The translations under genes and the position numbers were made by a program. Below, piece after piece: positions 49,170 to 58,693 of a stretch of 64,000 bases of DNA. A model generated the notes under the pieces. The model did no database searches. It saw nothing but the letters and a program-made list of their open reading frames with translations, and was not told where the DNA came from. Within the stretch, counting starts at the first letter, position 1, and every line of letters starts with the position of its first letter. This DNA is from Costertonia aggregata (lineage in GTDB: Bacteria > Bacteroidota > Bacteroidia > Flavobacteriales > Flavobacteriaceae), in the NCBI RefSeq assembly GCF_013402795.1, contig NZ_CP058595.1, positions 593,501 to 657,500 on the forward strand, read 5' to 3'.

Positions 49170-51761
49170 ATGACAAGACGCTTGATTTTTATTGCCGGTA
49201 CCGCAAAAATAAGGGTATTCTTGTTATGCATTATCCTGTGTTCGTGCAATGCCTTAAAAAGGGTTGATGCTGATGAGGCATTACTGGTCAAGAACACCAT
49301 TTACGCAGATGGAAAAAAGGTTACCGATACCGATATTCAAAGCCTTATCTCTCAAAAACCAAACAGCAATCTTTTAGGTTTCCCATTACGGTTACACCTG
49401 TATAATCTGGCAAAACCCAATCCAGATTCCTCTTACCAAGCTTGGTTACATAAAAAGGAGAAACGGGAACAAAGACTAATCAATTGGCTGTCAAAAAAAC
49501 AGGTTGACAGCCTTGGGGAATCCTTTTTGGTCAAAGGCTACAGCGAATGGCTCAAAAAAATAGGTGAAGCCCCAGTGATCATTGATACTTCCAAAACATG
49601 CAAATCACTACAGCGGATGAGTGCGTATTATGGCAATAGGGGTTATTTCAATAACACTACTACTTTTACTATCGATAGCACCAAAAGGGAACAAAGAGCA
49701 GAAATAAGCTATAAAATCGACTTGGGAAATGCATATATGATCGATACTCTCACAAAAAAAACAGCATCCAAGGCCATAGATTCATTGTATGCTTTGAATT
49801 TTAAAAACTCATTGATCAAAGAGGGTGAACAGTTTGACCTGTCCAACTTTAACAAGGAACGAGAGCGGTTGACCTCCATTTTTAGAAATACCGGGGTTTA
49901 CAATTTTCAAGAAAGTTCTATCACATTTAATATTTTAAGGGATACCTCAACAACAAGAGGGGACCGTGGTATGGATGTGGAATTGAATATCGACAACCTC
50001 AAAAAAAGAGGTGACAGTACTCTGACCACAACAGAATATGAAGTATTTACATTCAATAAGATAAATATTTATGCAGACTACCGTTTCGATGATGATCCAA
50101 ACGATTTACAATCTGTAGATTACAATAACTACACGATATATTTTAAGGACAAACTGCGCTACAAACCCAAAGCTTTGACCGATGCCATTTTCATAGAAAA
50201 AGACAGTATTTACAGGGAACTCAACAAAATACGAACGTATAGGCAAATATCAAACCTCAATACTTTTCGCTACCCGACCATAGAACTTGAAGAAGATAGC
50301 ACACAAAATAAATTAAAGACCAACATATATCTTTCCGCCAGGCCCAAATACTCCTTGGAAACCAATTTAGATGTAACACATTCAAACATTCAACGTTTAG
50401 GCATCGCTTTTAGTTCGGCCTTGATCACAAGAAATGTTTTTGGCGGAGCGGAAACTTTGAATATTTCTGCCAGGGGCTCATTTGGGCTTTTGAGCGATCA
50501 AGACTTGCCCGAAGATTTTTTCTCGGAAATCGGGGGGGATATCAATCTGACTTTCCCCAGAATATGGCTGCCGTTCAATACCAAAAAAATCATTCCGTAT
50601 TACATGCTTCCGCAAACCAGGATGACCGTTGGTACTAGCTTTCAAAAAAATATAGGATTGGACAAACAAACCCTGAATGCTGTATTGGGGTATAATTGGA
50701 CTCCTTCAAGCACCAAAAGAAACGAACTGGAACTTTTGAACGTTCAATTTGTACGCAATGTGAATCCTGAGAATTTTTTCAATGTTTACCAAAACAGTTA
50801 CAGGCTTTTGGATGGTGTAGCGGACCGTTTTGACGATCCAACCGAATTTCCAGAGCTGGCCGAACTTTTTGAAACTCCCGAAGGTACTACAGAACCTAGG
50901 TTAATTATACCTTCTGGAACCAGTGGATTTACAAATTCAATACTTGATAATACCGTAACATCCAATATTGACGATAGGCGTCTTGTAAACACTATCGAGG
51001 AACGTAGACAAAGATTGACCGAAGACAATCTTATTTTTACCACCAATTACAGTTTTTCAAAAAACAATAAAACCAGTATAAATGACCTGAGTTTTTATCA
51101 GTTTCGTTTTAAGGTCGAAGGCGCAGGTAATCTTTTATCCTTGGTTTCCAATATAATACCGTTTGAAGAAAATAACGATGGGAACGGGCTCGTTTTTGGA
51201 GTGGCCTATTCGCAATACGTAAAAACCGAATTTGATTTCATCAAACATTGGCAACTTTCGCCGACCAATGTTTTGGCCATGCGCAGTTTTGCAGGTATAG
51301 CGATACCATACGGCAACTCGAACAATATACCCTTTGTTCGCAGTTATTTTGCCGGTGGTTCTAATGATAACAGAGCTTGGAACCCCTATTCCCTTGGTCC
51401 GGGAAGCACACAAAATCTCAACGATTTCAATGAGGCCAATCTAAAACTGGCGTTTAACCTTGAGTATCGTTTTCCCATCATTGGCAATATAAAAGGTGCC
51501 CTATTCGCAGATGCCGGGAATATTTGGAACGTTTTTGATGATGTAGAAGACCCCGAGGCCACTTTTAACGGCTTTAGCTCCCTAAAAGATATTGCTCTGG
51601 GAACGGGTATGGGCATACGGTATGATTTTACTTATTTTGTTTTCAGGCTTGATGTAGGCTTCAAGACCTACAATCCCGCTCTGGAGACCTCGAAAAGGTG
51701 GTTCAGTGATTACAATCTAGGAAACGCCGTCTACAACATTGGTATAAACTATCCTTTTTAA
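49170..51761 (+). CDS. BamA/TamA-superfamily outer-membrane lipoprotein (TamL-like)
   Basis: An 863-aa Omp85-family protein. The N-terminus MTRRLIFIAGTAKIRVFLLC has a signal with lipobox (LCSC, about residue 25-28) directly followed by NALKRV, so it should be lipidated. POTRA-like domains occupy about residues 30-370, and the C-terminal barrel starts near 400, ending GNAVYNIGINYPF. The Omp85 signature appears as FAGGSNDNRAWNPYSLGPGS, and LALNLEYRFP-like LAFNLEYRFPIIG plus GLRYDF-like GIRYDFTYFVFRLDVGFK follow. A lipidated BamA homologue partnered with TamB is known in Bacteroidota as TamL; no tamB is adjacent here. An upstream in-frame ATG (49134) precedes the promoter and is rejected. Confidence 0.9.
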   Translation: MTRRLIFIAGTAKIRVFLLCIILCSCNALKRVDADEALLVKNTIYADGKKVTDTDIQSLISQKPNSNLLGFPLRLHLYNLAKPNPDSSYQAWLHKKEKREQRLINWLSKKQVDSLGESFLVKGYSEWLKKIGEAPVIIDTSKTCKSLQRMSAYYGNRGYFNNTTTFTIDSTKREQRAEISYKIDLGNAYMIDTLTKKTASKAIDSLYALNFKNSLIKEGEQFDLSNFNKERERLTSIFRNTGVYNFQESSITFNILRDTSTTRGDRGMDVELNIDNLKKRGDSTLTTTEYEVFTFNKINIYADYRFDDDPNDLQSVDYNNYTIYFKDKLRYKPKALTDAIFIEKDSIYRELNKIRTYRQISNLNTFRYPTIELEEDSTQNKLKTNIYLSARPKYSLETNLDVTHSNIQRLGIAFSSALITRNVFGGAETLNISARGSFGLLSDQDLPEDFFSEIGGDINLTFPRIWLPFNTKKIIPYYMLPQTRMTVGTSFQKNIGLDKQTLNAVLGYNWTPSSTKRNELELLNVQFVRNVNPENFFNVYQNSYRLLDGVADRFDDPTEFPELAELFETPEGTTEPRLIIPSGTSGFTNSILDNTVTSNIDDRRLVNTIEERRQRLTEDNLIFTTNYSFSKNNKTSINDLSFYQFRFKVEGAGNLLSLVSNIIPFEENNDGNGLVFGVAYSQYVKTEFDFIKHWQLSPTNVLAMRSFAGIAIPYGNSNNIPFVRSYFAGGSNDNRAWNPYSLGPGSTQNLNDFNEANLKLAFNLEYRFPIIGNIKGALFADAGNIWNVFDDVEDPEATFNGFSSLKDIALGTGMGIRYDFTYFVFRLDVGFKTYNPALETSKRWFSDYNLGNAVYNIGINYPF

Positions 51762-51866
51762 AGCAATCGTAAAAATTGTTCACGAAACTTGTTATAGATT
51801 CTCCACGATAGGATGTTCATTATATTTTTCGGTTTTTCGAAACCTGAGTTTCGTCAATTATTTTAT

Positions 51867-51874
51867 TACTTTTG
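51867..51874 (+). promoter_or_regulatory. Putative fbaA promoter -7 element
   Basis: TACTTTTG matches TAnnTTTG, 34 nt before the fbaA ATG. Confidence 0.5.
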
Positions 51875-51908
51875 TGGCTCACAAAAAAACTAACTAACAT
51901 ATATTTAT

Positions 51909-52976
51909 ATGTCTCACAATATTAAGCCGGGAGTCGCGACCGGAGACGAAGTACAAGAAATTTTTAACTACGCTAAAGAAAAAGGGTTTGCCCTTCCTGC
52001 GGTAAACGTAATAGGCTCTAATACCATAAATGGTGTTTTGGAAACGGCTGCCAGTCTCAAAGCGCCCGTAATCATTCAATTTTCCAATGGCGGCGCACAG
52101 TTCAATGCGGGAAAAGGACTTTCGAACGAAGGCCAGAACGCAGCGATACAAGGTGCCGTGGCCGGTGCAAAACATGTGCACCAATTGGCAGAGGCGTATG
52201 GTGCCACCGTAATCCTTCATACCGATCACTGCGCAAAAAAATTATTGCCTTGGATCGATGGTCTTTTGGACGCTAGTGAAAAACACTATGCGGAGACCGG
52301 AAAATCGCTGTTCAGTTCCCACATGATCGATCTATCCGAAGAACCTTTGGAAGAGAATATCGAAATATGTAAAGGATATTTAGAGCGCATGGCCAAAATG
52401 GACATGACCTTGGAGATAGAATTGGGTATTACAGGTGGTGAAGAAGATGGTGTAGACAACTCCGATGTTGATGATTCAAAATTATATACCCAACCCGAAG
52501 AAGTGGCATATGCCTACGAGGAACTTTCAAAAGTAAGCCCAAGATTTACCATCGCAGCAGCTTTTGGCAATGTTCATGGGGTTTACAAGCCAGGCAACGT
52601 AAAATTGACCCCAAAAATCCTGAAAAATTCGCAAGAATACATTTCTGAAAAATACGGTGTTGAGCACAATCACATCGACTTTGTATTTCATGGCGGTTCT
52701 GGTTCAACTGTTGAAGAAATCAGAGAAGGTATCAGTTACGGTGTCATCAAAATGAACATCGATACAGACTTACAATATGCTTTTTTGGCAGGCGTAAGGG
52801 ATTACGTTCAGGACAACAAGGAGTATCTACAGTCTCAAATAGGGAATCCCGAAGGAGCCGATGAACCCAATAAGAAAAAATATGACCCAAGAGTATGGTT
52901 GCGCGAAGGCGAGAAGAGCTTTGTTGAGCGATTAAAAAAGGCGTTTGAAGATCTTAACAATGTAAATACCTTATAA
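51909..52976 (+). CDS. fbaA: Class II fructose-bisphosphate aldolase
   Basis: Zinc-dependent glycolytic/gluconeogenic enzyme cleaving fructose 1,6-bisphosphate. The 355-aa size and sequence are class IIA. Motifs: LPAVNVIGSNTINGVLETAA, ILHTDHCAKKLLPWID (catalytic D and zinc H), AFGNVHGVYKPGNVKL (zinc H) and VFHGGSGSTVEEI (zinc H and phosphate loop), then KMNIDTDLQYA. accD follows after 25 nt and may be co-transcribed, although functionally unrelated. Confidence 0.97.
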   Translation: MSHNIKPGVATGDEVQEIFNYAKEKGFALPAVNVIGSNTINGVLETAASLKAPVIIQFSNGGAQFNAGKGLSNEGQNAAIQGAVAGAKHVHQLAEAYGATVILHTDHCAKKLLPWIDGLLDASEKHYAETGKSLFSSHMIDLSEEPLEENIEICKGYLERMAKMDMTLEIELGITGGEEDGVDNSDVDDSKLYTQPEEVAYAYEELSKVSPRFTIAAAFGNVHGVYKPGNVKLTPKILKNSQEYISEKYGVEHNHIDFVFHGGSGSTVEEIREGISYGVIKMNIDTDLQYAFLAGVRDYVQDNKEYLQSQIGNPEGADEPNKKKYDPRVWLREGEKSFVERLKKAFEDLNNVNTL

Positions 52977-53001
52977 TTTCTAAAATACATCCTAACCTAA
53001 A

Positions 53002-53871
53002 ATGGAAAATATGACGGCTTGGTTTAAAAGAAAGGAAAAAGGAATACAAACAGCTACCGAGGAAAAAAAAGATACCCCCAGGGGACTTTGGTATAAATCC
53101 CCAACAGGAAAAATCGTAGAGTCGGAAGAACTGGCAAAAAACTTTTATGTTAGCCCAGAGGACGACTACCATGTACGCATCGGTAGTAAAGAGTACTTTG
53201 AAATTCTTTTTGATGACAATAAGTTCAAAGAGTTGGATGAAAAGCTTACCGCAAAGGATCCTTTGAAATTTGAGGATACCAAAAAATATTCGGATCGCTT
53301 AAAAGCCGCACAGAAAAAGACCGGACTCAAAGATGCTGTCCGCACTGCTGTTGGGAAATCGCAAGGAAAAGATGTGGTCGTGTGCTGTATGGATTTTGCC
53401 TTTATCGGAGGCTCAATGGGTAGCGTTGTCGGGGAAAAAATTGCTCGGGGTATAGACCATGCGCTAAAAAAGAAAATCCCGTTCGTTATGATTTCCAAAT
53501 CGGGTGGTGCCCGTATGATGGAAGCCGCCATATCCTTGATGCAGTTGGCAAAAACGTCGGCAAAATTGGCCCAATTGGCCGATGCCGGTATTCCTTACAT
53601 TTCGCTCTGTACCGATCCCACGACAGGTGGTACCACAGCCTCTTATGCCATGTTGGGCGATATCAATATTTCTGAACCCGGTGCACTCATAGGGTTTGCA
53701 GGGCCACGAGTGGTAAAAGAAGCAACGGGGAAAGAATTGCCTGAAGGTTTCCAGACTGCCGAATTCGTAAAAGAGCACGGGTTTTTGGATTTCATCGTGC
53801 ACAGGAGCCAATTGAAAAAGAAAATTAATCTTTATATTGATTTAATCGAAAACAACCCGATTCGTTCTTAA
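53002..53871 (+). CDS. accD: Acetyl-CoA carboxylase carboxyltransferase subunit beta, without zinc ribbon
   Basis: Beta half of the carboxyltransferase that makes malonyl-CoA for fatty acid synthesis. The 289-aa protein has the crotonase-like core: [62 protein letters not shown] and GFAGPRVV. In E. coli a four-cysteine zinc ribbon precedes the core; here the aligned places read S33-P-T-G and S51-P-E-D, and no cysteine occurs before about residue 127. RNA- or DNA-binding through the ribbon is therefore not expected. The rest of the N-terminus ([11 protein letters not shown]) is normal for the clade. Confidence 0.96.
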   Translation: MENMTAWFKRKEKGIQTATEEKKDTPRGLWYKSPTGKIVESEELAKNFYVSPEDDYHVRIGSKEYFEILFDDNKFKELDEKLTAKDPLKFEDTKKYSDRLKAAQKKTGLKDAVRTAVGKSQGKDVVVCCMDFAFIGGSMGSVVGEKIARGIDHALKKKIPFVMISKSGGARMMEAAISLMQLAKTSAKLAQLADAGIPYISLCTDPTTGGTTASYAMLGDINISEPGALIGFAGPRVVKEATGKELPEGFQTAEFVKEHGFLDFIVHRSQLKKKINLYIDLIENNPIRS

Positions 53872-53996
53872 TAAAACCTTCTACGGATTTTTTTTCGATT
53901 TCATCATTTATACCTATGGTTTGGGCAAACTATTACCTGTTTTGAAAAACGCATAAATTTCTTTAGGTTTTAAATGTACACATTACAAAATAATCT

Positions 53997-54004
53997 TATA
54001 TTTG
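53997..54004 (+). promoter_or_regulatory. Putative rpsO promoter -7 element
   Basis: TATATTTG matches TAnnTTTG, 54 nt before the rpsO start, leaving a leader long enough for S15 autoregulation, though no structure was verified. Confidence 0.5.
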
Positions 54005-54058
54005 CGCCCTGATTGAAAGACAATCAAATACATAAAAATCATTTAAAACAATATTGGA

Positions 54059-54328
54059 ATGTATTTAACCAAAGAAGTGAAGGCCGAAATCTTTAAGAAA
54101 CACGGCAAGTCTGAAAAAGATACAGGTTCTACAGAGGGACAAATAGCTCTGTTCACACACCGTATCAACCACTTAACCGAACATTTGAAAAATAATCGTC
54201 ACGATTTTAATACAGAGCGTTCCCTAGTAAAGTTAGTGGGTAAAAGAAGAAGTTTATTGGATTACCTGATTAAAACGGATATCTTGAGATACCGTGCAAT
54301 AATAAAAGAATTGGGTATTAGAAAATAA
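54059..54328 (+). CDS. rpsO: 30S ribosomal protein S15
   Basis: An 89-aa ribosomal protein that binds 16S rRNA in the platform. The full family sequence is visible: DTGSTEGQIALFTHRINHLTEHLKNNRHDFNTERSLVKLVGKRRSLLDYL (conserved GS-x-EGQIA, H-x-H-D and GKRR). Followed by an intrinsic terminator and then pnp, the common rpsO-pnp order. Confidence 0.98.
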   Translation: MYLTKEVKAEIFKKHGKSEKDTGSTEGQIALFTHRINHLTEHLKNNRHDFNTERSLVKLVGKRRSLLDYLIKTDILRYRAIIKELGIRK

Positions 54329-54330
54329 TA

Positions 54331-54360
54331 AAAAAGGGGAAGCAATGCTTCCCCTTTTTT
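54331..54360. terminator. Intrinsic terminator after rpsO
   Basis: GGGGAAGC / GCTTCCCC stem with an AAT loop, flanked by five A and six T. It lies between rpsO and pnp and may act in both directions. Confidence 0.9.
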
Positions 54361-54518
54361 ATAGTACTCCTATGCCTGGGAGCATAAATTTTAGGCAAAC
54401 TAAAAGCTGCACACAGTTTTTCATTGGTCAACACAACACACACAACTCCGACCAGAGAAAATGACGGAGTGACCATTGTTTAACAAAATCCCGAAAATAT
54501 CGGGTAAAAATCAATTTT

Positions 54519-56732
54519 ATGATTCCAAAAGTATTTAGAGAGGTCATAGACCTTGGTGACGGTAGGGAAATTTCTATCGAAACCGGAAAATTGGCAAAAC
54601 AGGCCCACGGGTCCGTTGTTGTACAATCGGGAAAATGTATGCTATTGTGTACCGTGGTTTCCAATTACAAACAGAGTGATGTGGACTTTCTTCCCTTGAC
54701 GGTAGATTACCGTGAAAAATTTGCGGCCGCAGGTCGTTACCCGGGCGGTTTCTTTAAAAGAGAAGCAAGACCAAGTGACGGAGAGGTATTGACCATGCGT
54801 TTGGTAGATCGCGTTTTGCGTCCACTTTTTCCAAAAGATTATCATTCCGAAACGCAGGTAATGATTCAATTAATGTCCCATGACGAGGACGTTATGCCTG
54901 ATGCCATGGCTGGCTTGGCGGCATCCGCTGCGATTCAGCTATCCGACTTCCCTTTTGAATGTGCCATTTCAGAAGCGCGCGTAGGCCGGGTAAACGGTGA
55001 ATTCATTATTAACCCGACCAGAGCGCAATTAGAGGAATCCGATATCGATATGATGATCGGCGCCTCTGCTGATTCCGTAATGATGGTCGAAGGCGAAATG
55101 GATGAAATTTCCGAAGAGGAAATGACAGAGGCGATTAAATTCGCACACGAAGCCATTAAAGTGCAATGTGCTGCGCAAGAGCGATTAGCACAGGCCTTCG
55201 GCAAGAAAGAAGTACGTGAGTACGAACCAGAAAGAGAAGATGAAGATTTAGCAAAGAAAGTACATGACATGGCTTATGATAAAGTCTATGCCGTGGCAAA
55301 AGCAGGTTCTGCCAAACATGAAAGAAGTGCTGCATTTTCAGAAATCAAAGAAGAAATCATTGCTTCTTTCTCAGAAGAGGAACAAGAAGATTTTGGCGGA
55401 TTGATTTCCAAGTATTTCTATAAAGCCGAAAAAGCAGCCGTTCGTGACCTTACCTTAAATGAAGGATTGCGTTTAGACGGTCGTAAGACCGACGAGATTC
55501 GCCCTATATGGTGCGAGGTAGATTATTTGCCTTCCACACACGGTTCGGCAATTTTTACGCGCGGGGAAACCCAAGCACTGGCAACGGTCACTTTGGGAAC
55601 TTCTAGGGATTCGAATCAGATTGATATGCCTTCCCATGAAGGTGAGGAGCGTTTCTATCTGCACTATAACTTCCCTCCTTTTTCAACAGGTGAGGCAAGA
55701 CCTATTCGTGGCACTTCCCGAAGAGAGGTTGGTCACGGTAACTTGGCACAACGTGCTTTAAAAGGAATGGTCCCGGAAGATTGTCCTTATACCGTTCGTG
55801 TGGTTTCCGAAGTATTGGAATCTAACGGTTCCTCTTCTATGGCAACCGTTTGTTCGGGAACAATGGCTTTGATGGATGCAGGGGTACAATTGAAAAAGCC
55901 GGTTTCGGGTATCGCTATGGGATTGATTTCCGATGCCGATTCTGGAAAATATGCTGTTCTTTCCGATATTCTTGGAGATGAGGATCATTTGGGGGATATG
56001 GACTTTAAAGTAACCGGTACGGCAGAGGGTATTACCGCTTGTCAAATGGATATTAAAGTAAAGGGGTTATCCTATGAAATTTTGGTAAATGCCCTGAAAC
56101 AAGCTAGAGATGGTCGTTTGCACATTTTAGAGAAATTGACCGATACCATCGCCGCACCCAATGCAGATGTTAAAGAACATGCACCAACAATGGTCACAAG
56201 ACGTATTCCTAATGAATTCATCGGTGCTTTGATAGGTCCTGGTGGAAAAGTGATTCAAGAACTTCAAAAAGAGACCGATACCACAATCGTTATCAATGAA
56301 GACCCGGTTACCGAAGAGGGCATTGTTGAAATCTTAGGGGTAGGCAGCACAGGTATTGATGCCGTCATGTCAAAAATAGATGCTTTGATGTTCAAGCCAG
56401 AAGTAGGTAGCGTTTATGAAGTAAAAGTTATCAAAATGCTGGACTTTGGCGCAGTAGTAGAATATATGGATGCACCCGGTAACGAAATATTGCTACACGT
56501 ATCCGAATTGGCTTGGGAACGTACCGAAAATGTTTCCGATGTGGTCAATATGGGCGACGTATTTGATGTTAAGTATTTCGGAACCGATCCTAGAACGCGT
56601 AAAGAGAAGGTATCTCGCAAAGCATTATTGCCCAAACCCGAAGGATACGTAGAAAGACCGGCACGAAAAAACAATGACCGTGATCGTGGTAGAGATAATA
56701 GAAACAGAGACCGTAAGCCCAGAAGGGATTAA
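54519..56732 (+). CDS. pnp: Polyribonucleotide nucleotidyltransferase
   Basis: 3'-to-5' phosphorolytic exoribonuclease of mRNA decay, 737 aa. Two RNase PH domains are separated by an all-helical linker: the first from about residue 12 with [20 protein letters not shown], the second from about residue 315 with [50 protein letters not shown] and [15 protein letters not shown] ([15 protein letters not shown], about 565-580) and S1 domains ([18 protein letters not shown]) follow. The tail is Arg/Asp/Asn-rich ([17 protein letters not shown]), probably an RNA-binding extension. Confidence 0.98.
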   Translation: MIPKVFREVIDLGDGREISIETGKLAKQAHGSVVVQSGKCMLLCTVVSNYKQSDVDFLPLTVDYREKFAAAGRYPGGFFKREARPSDGEVLTMRLVDRVLRPLFPKDYHSETQVMIQLMSHDEDVMPDAMAGLAASAAIQLSDFPFECAISEARVGRVNGEFIINPTRAQLEESDIDMMIGASADSVMMVEGEMDEISEEEMTEAIKFAHEAIKVQCAAQERLAQAFGKKEVREYEPEREDEDLAKKVHDMAYDKVYAVAKAGSAKHERSAAFSEIKEEIIASFSEEEQEDFGGLISKYFYKAEKAAVRDLTLNEGLRLDGRKTDEIRPIWCEVDYLPSTHGSAIFTRGETQALATVTLGTSRDSNQIDMPSHEGEERFYLHYNFPPFSTGEARPIRGTSRREVGHGNLAQRALKGMVPEDCPYTVRVVSEVLESNGSSSMATVCSGTMALMDAGVQLKKPVSGIAMGLISDADSGKYAVLSDILGDEDHLGDMDFKVTGTAEGITACQMDIKVKGLSYEILVNALKQARDGRLHILEKLTDTIAAPNADVKEHAPTMVTRRIPNEFIGALIGPGGKVIQELQKETDTTIVINEDPVTEEGIVEILGVGSTGIDAVMSKIDALMFKPEVGSVYEVKVIKMLDFGAVVEYMDAPGNEILLHVSELAWERTENVSDVVNMGDVFDVKYFGTDPRTRKEKVSRKALLPKPEGYVERPARKNNDRDRGRDNRNRDRKPRRD

Positions 56733-56760
56733 CATTACGTTAGACGTTGACTAAAATTAT

Positions 56761-56797
56761 AAAAAGCTCCGTTCATGCATTTGTACGGGGCTTTTTT
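56761..56797 (+). terminator. Intrinsic terminator after pnp
   Basis: AAAAAGCTCCGT pairs with ACGGGGCTTTTT (one G-U pair) around a 12-nt loop, followed by T residues, 29 nt after the pnp stop. Confidence 0.75.
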
Positions 56798-56838
56798 ATG
56801 CCGTTTAACGTAATTATTAAAATAATGTAATAGAATTG

Positions 56839-56847
56839 TAACATTTG
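56839..56847 (+). promoter_or_regulatory. Possible variant rpoD promoter element
   Basis: TAACATTTG, one base longer than TAnnTTTG, 57 nt before the rpoD ATG. Identical to the nonamer upstream of the ankyrin gene. Confidence 0.3.
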
Positions 56848-56904
56848 CGACTTTTCTACGTATAAATATATGCAGTCTATGCAAATTGAACTTAATTTAT
56901 TTTA

Positions 56905-57768
56905 ATGAGACAGCTTAAGATTACAAAACAGGTCACCAATAGGGAGACCGCATCTTTGGACAAGTACTTACAAGAAATTGGAAAAGTAGACTTGATTACC
57001 GCTGATGAAGAAGTAGAGTTGGCACAACGCATCAAGGCAGGCGACCAGATCGCTCTTGAAAAACTTACGAAAGCCAACCTCCGATTCGTGGTATCGGTCG
57101 CAAAGCAGTACCAAAACCAAGGCCTTACTTTACCTGATTTGATCAATGAGGGAAACCTAGGATTGATTAAAGCAGCACAACGTTTTGATGAAACACGTGG
57201 GTTTAAGTTTATTTCCTACGCCGTATGGTGGATTCGTCAATCTATATTACAAGCATTGGCAGAGCAATCACGTATTGTACGTTTACCGTTGAACAAAATC
57301 GGTTCTATAAATAAAATAAACAAGACTTTTGCCTTTTTGGAGCAAGCACATGAACGTGTACCTTCTGCCGAGGAAATTGCAAAAGAGTTGGATATGACCG
57401 TCGAAGATGTTAAACAATCTTTGAAAAACTCTGGACGACATGTATCTATGGATGCACCATTGATCGATGGTGAGGATTCCAACCTTTACGACGTTTTGCG
57501 TAGTGGCGAATCCCCTAATCCCGATAAGGAATTATTGCATGAATCTCTACGTACTGAGATAGAACGTGCTTTGGAAACATTAACCCCTAGGGAAGCAGAT
57601 GTTATTCGACTATACTTTGGCTTGGCGGGCCAACATTCAATGACCTTGGAAGAAATCGGGGAGACTTTTGACCTTACCAGGGAAAGGGTTCGCCAAATAA
57701 AAGAAAAGGCGATACGTAGGTTAAAACATACGTCTAGAAGTAAAATTTTGAAAACATATCTTGGATAA
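56905..57768 (+). CDS. rpoD: Primary RNA polymerase sigma factor
   Basis: The 287-aa sigma-70 group factor typical of Bacteroidota, without region 1.1 and the long non-conserved insert. Region 1.2 ([25 protein letters not shown]), region 2 ([51 protein letters not shown]), region 3 and region 4 ([44 protein letters not shown]) are complete. It recognises the TAnnTTTG/TTTG promoters seen across the window according to published work on the phylum. It is preceded by pnp and followed by two hairpins. Confidence 0.97.
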   Translation: MRQLKITKQVTNRETASLDKYLQEIGKVDLITADEEVELAQRIKAGDQIALEKLTKANLRFVVSVAKQYQNQGLTLPDLINEGNLGLIKAAQRFDETRGFKFISYAVWWIRQSILQALAEQSRIVRLPLNKIGSINKINKTFAFLEQAHERVPSAEEIAKELDMTVEDVKQSLKNSGRHVSMDAPLIDGEDSNLYDVLRSGESPNPDKELLHESLRTEIERALETLTPREADVIRLYFGLAGQHSMTLEEIGETFDLTRERVRQIKEKAIRRLKHTSRSKILKTYLG

Positions 57769-57840
57769 TCTAAAGCAAATTACACGTTAAATAATCCTTA
57801 AATTGGATTTTTGGCATATAAGTTGTAATTTTACTAATAC

Positions 57841-57860
57841 AACAGTTTATCATGACTGTT
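57841..57860. repeat. Inverted repeat downstream of rpoD
   Basis: AACAGT and ACTGTT are separated by 8 nt and followed by CGTTTTTT. It may be a weak first terminator ahead of the stronger one 20 nt on, or an operator-like site. Confidence 0.4.
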
Positions 57861-57880
57861 CGTTTTTTGATTGATGAATA

Positions 57881-57903
57881 AACTCCGGCTGATTACCGGA
57901 GTT
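57881..57903 (+). terminator. Intrinsic terminator after rpoD
   Basis: AACTCCGG / CCGGAGTT stem with a 7-nt loop and a T-run (57904-57907). Confidence 0.85.
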
Positions 57904-57915
57904 TTTTCATTTTAA

Positions 57916-57923
57916 TACTTTTG
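57916..57923 (+). promoter_or_regulatory. Putative promoter of the VF530 gene, leaderless position
   Basis: TACTTTTG matches TAnnTTTG and lies 13 nt after the rpoD terminator T-run. Only 4 nt separate it from the ATG at 57928, so the transcript is probably leaderless. Confidence 0.55.
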
Positions 57924-57927
57924 TATT

Positions 57928-58170
57928 ATGAATAATTACGGTAAAAAAGAAAAACACACACAGCCCAACAATCCGTTACACGGGGTAAAATTGGTAGATA
58001 TATTGGAATATCTTACCCAAAATTACACATGGGAAGATCTTGCGGGCCAAGTAAATATCAACTGCTTCAAAAGCAATCCCTCGATAAAATCCAGTTTAAA
58101 TTTCCTCCGAAGAAACCCCTGGGCCAGAGAAAAAGTAGAACATTTGTATTTACAATCCATAAAAAAATAA
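57928..58170 (+). CDS. VF530-family DNA-binding protein (DUF2132)
   Basis: An 80-aa protein with the family signature [60 protein letters not shown] in short form: HG-x2-L, YGW/YTWEDL, INCF-x2-[ND]PS-x2-SSL-x-FLR-x-TPWAR. VF530 from Vibrio fischeri folds as a small helical DNA-binding protein (established for that family). The function in vivo is unknown. Its stop is directly followed by the trmL ATG with no gap. Confidence 0.9.
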   Translation: MNNYGKKEKHTQPNNPLHGVKLVDILEYLTQNYTWEDLAGQVNINCFKSNPSIKSSLNFLRRNPWAREKVEHLYLQSIKK

Positions 58171-58623
58171 ATGGCCTTTAACATTGTACTTGTTGAGCCC
58201 GAAATTCCCAATAATACCGGGAATATCGGTAGATTGGCCTTAGCGACAGGTTGCACGTTGCATTTGGTAAAACCTTTAGGTTTTGAAATTGATGACACAC
58301 GTTTAAAACGAGCGGGACTGGACTACTGGAAGCACCTATCCGTAATCGTGTATGAGAATATACAAGATTTTCTCTCCGAGCACAGAAACAAAAATTTGGT
58401 ATACTTTTCAAGCCATGGTAAACAAAATCATTGGGAAATTCCTTTTGAAAGAGAAATGTTCTTGGTTTTTGGCAAGGAATCGGTTGGACTATCAAAATCA
58501 ATTACAAGCTCAAATTCGGAGGCATTGTATAAAATCCCATTGTATAGCGAACATATCAGAAGCCTTAATTTGGCCAATGCTGTTAGTGTGGCGGTTTATG
58601 AAGGTCTAAAAAGCATCAAATAA
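58171..58623 (+). CDS. trmL: tRNA (cytidine/uridine-34 2'-O)-methyltransferase
   Basis: A 150-aa single-domain SPOUT methyltransferase that modifies the wobble position of tRNA-Leu. Knot motifs: LVEPEIPNNTGNIGRLALATG, LGFEIDDTRLKRAGLDYW, VFGKESVGLS and SEHIRSLNLANAVSVAVYE. The length equals E. coli TrmL. It is translationally linked to the VF530 gene with a 0-nt gap. Confidence 0.94.
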   Translation: MAFNIVLVEPEIPNNTGNIGRLALATGCTLHLVKPLGFEIDDTRLKRAGLDYWKHLSVIVYENIQDFLSEHRNKNLVYFSSHGKQNHWEIPFEREMFLVFGKESVGLSKSITSSNSEALYKIPLYSEHIRSLNLANAVSVAVYEGLKSIK

Positions 58624-58661
58624 AGCCAATATCTACAGTTTTACATGGTATCGCAATTCAT

Positions 58662-58669
58662 TACTTTTG
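58662..58669 (+). promoter_or_regulatory. Putative rpe promoter -7 element
   Basis: TACTTTTG matches TAnnTTTG, 24 nt before the rpe ATG. Confidence 0.5.
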
Positions 58670-58693
58670 TACAATATATAAGCAAACATACCT

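Noticed and set aside
49145-49300. Longer N-terminus of the SpoU methyltransferase from ATG at 49300
   Set aside because: The extra 52 residues are antisense to the tamL signal peptide and the standard family start is at 49144.
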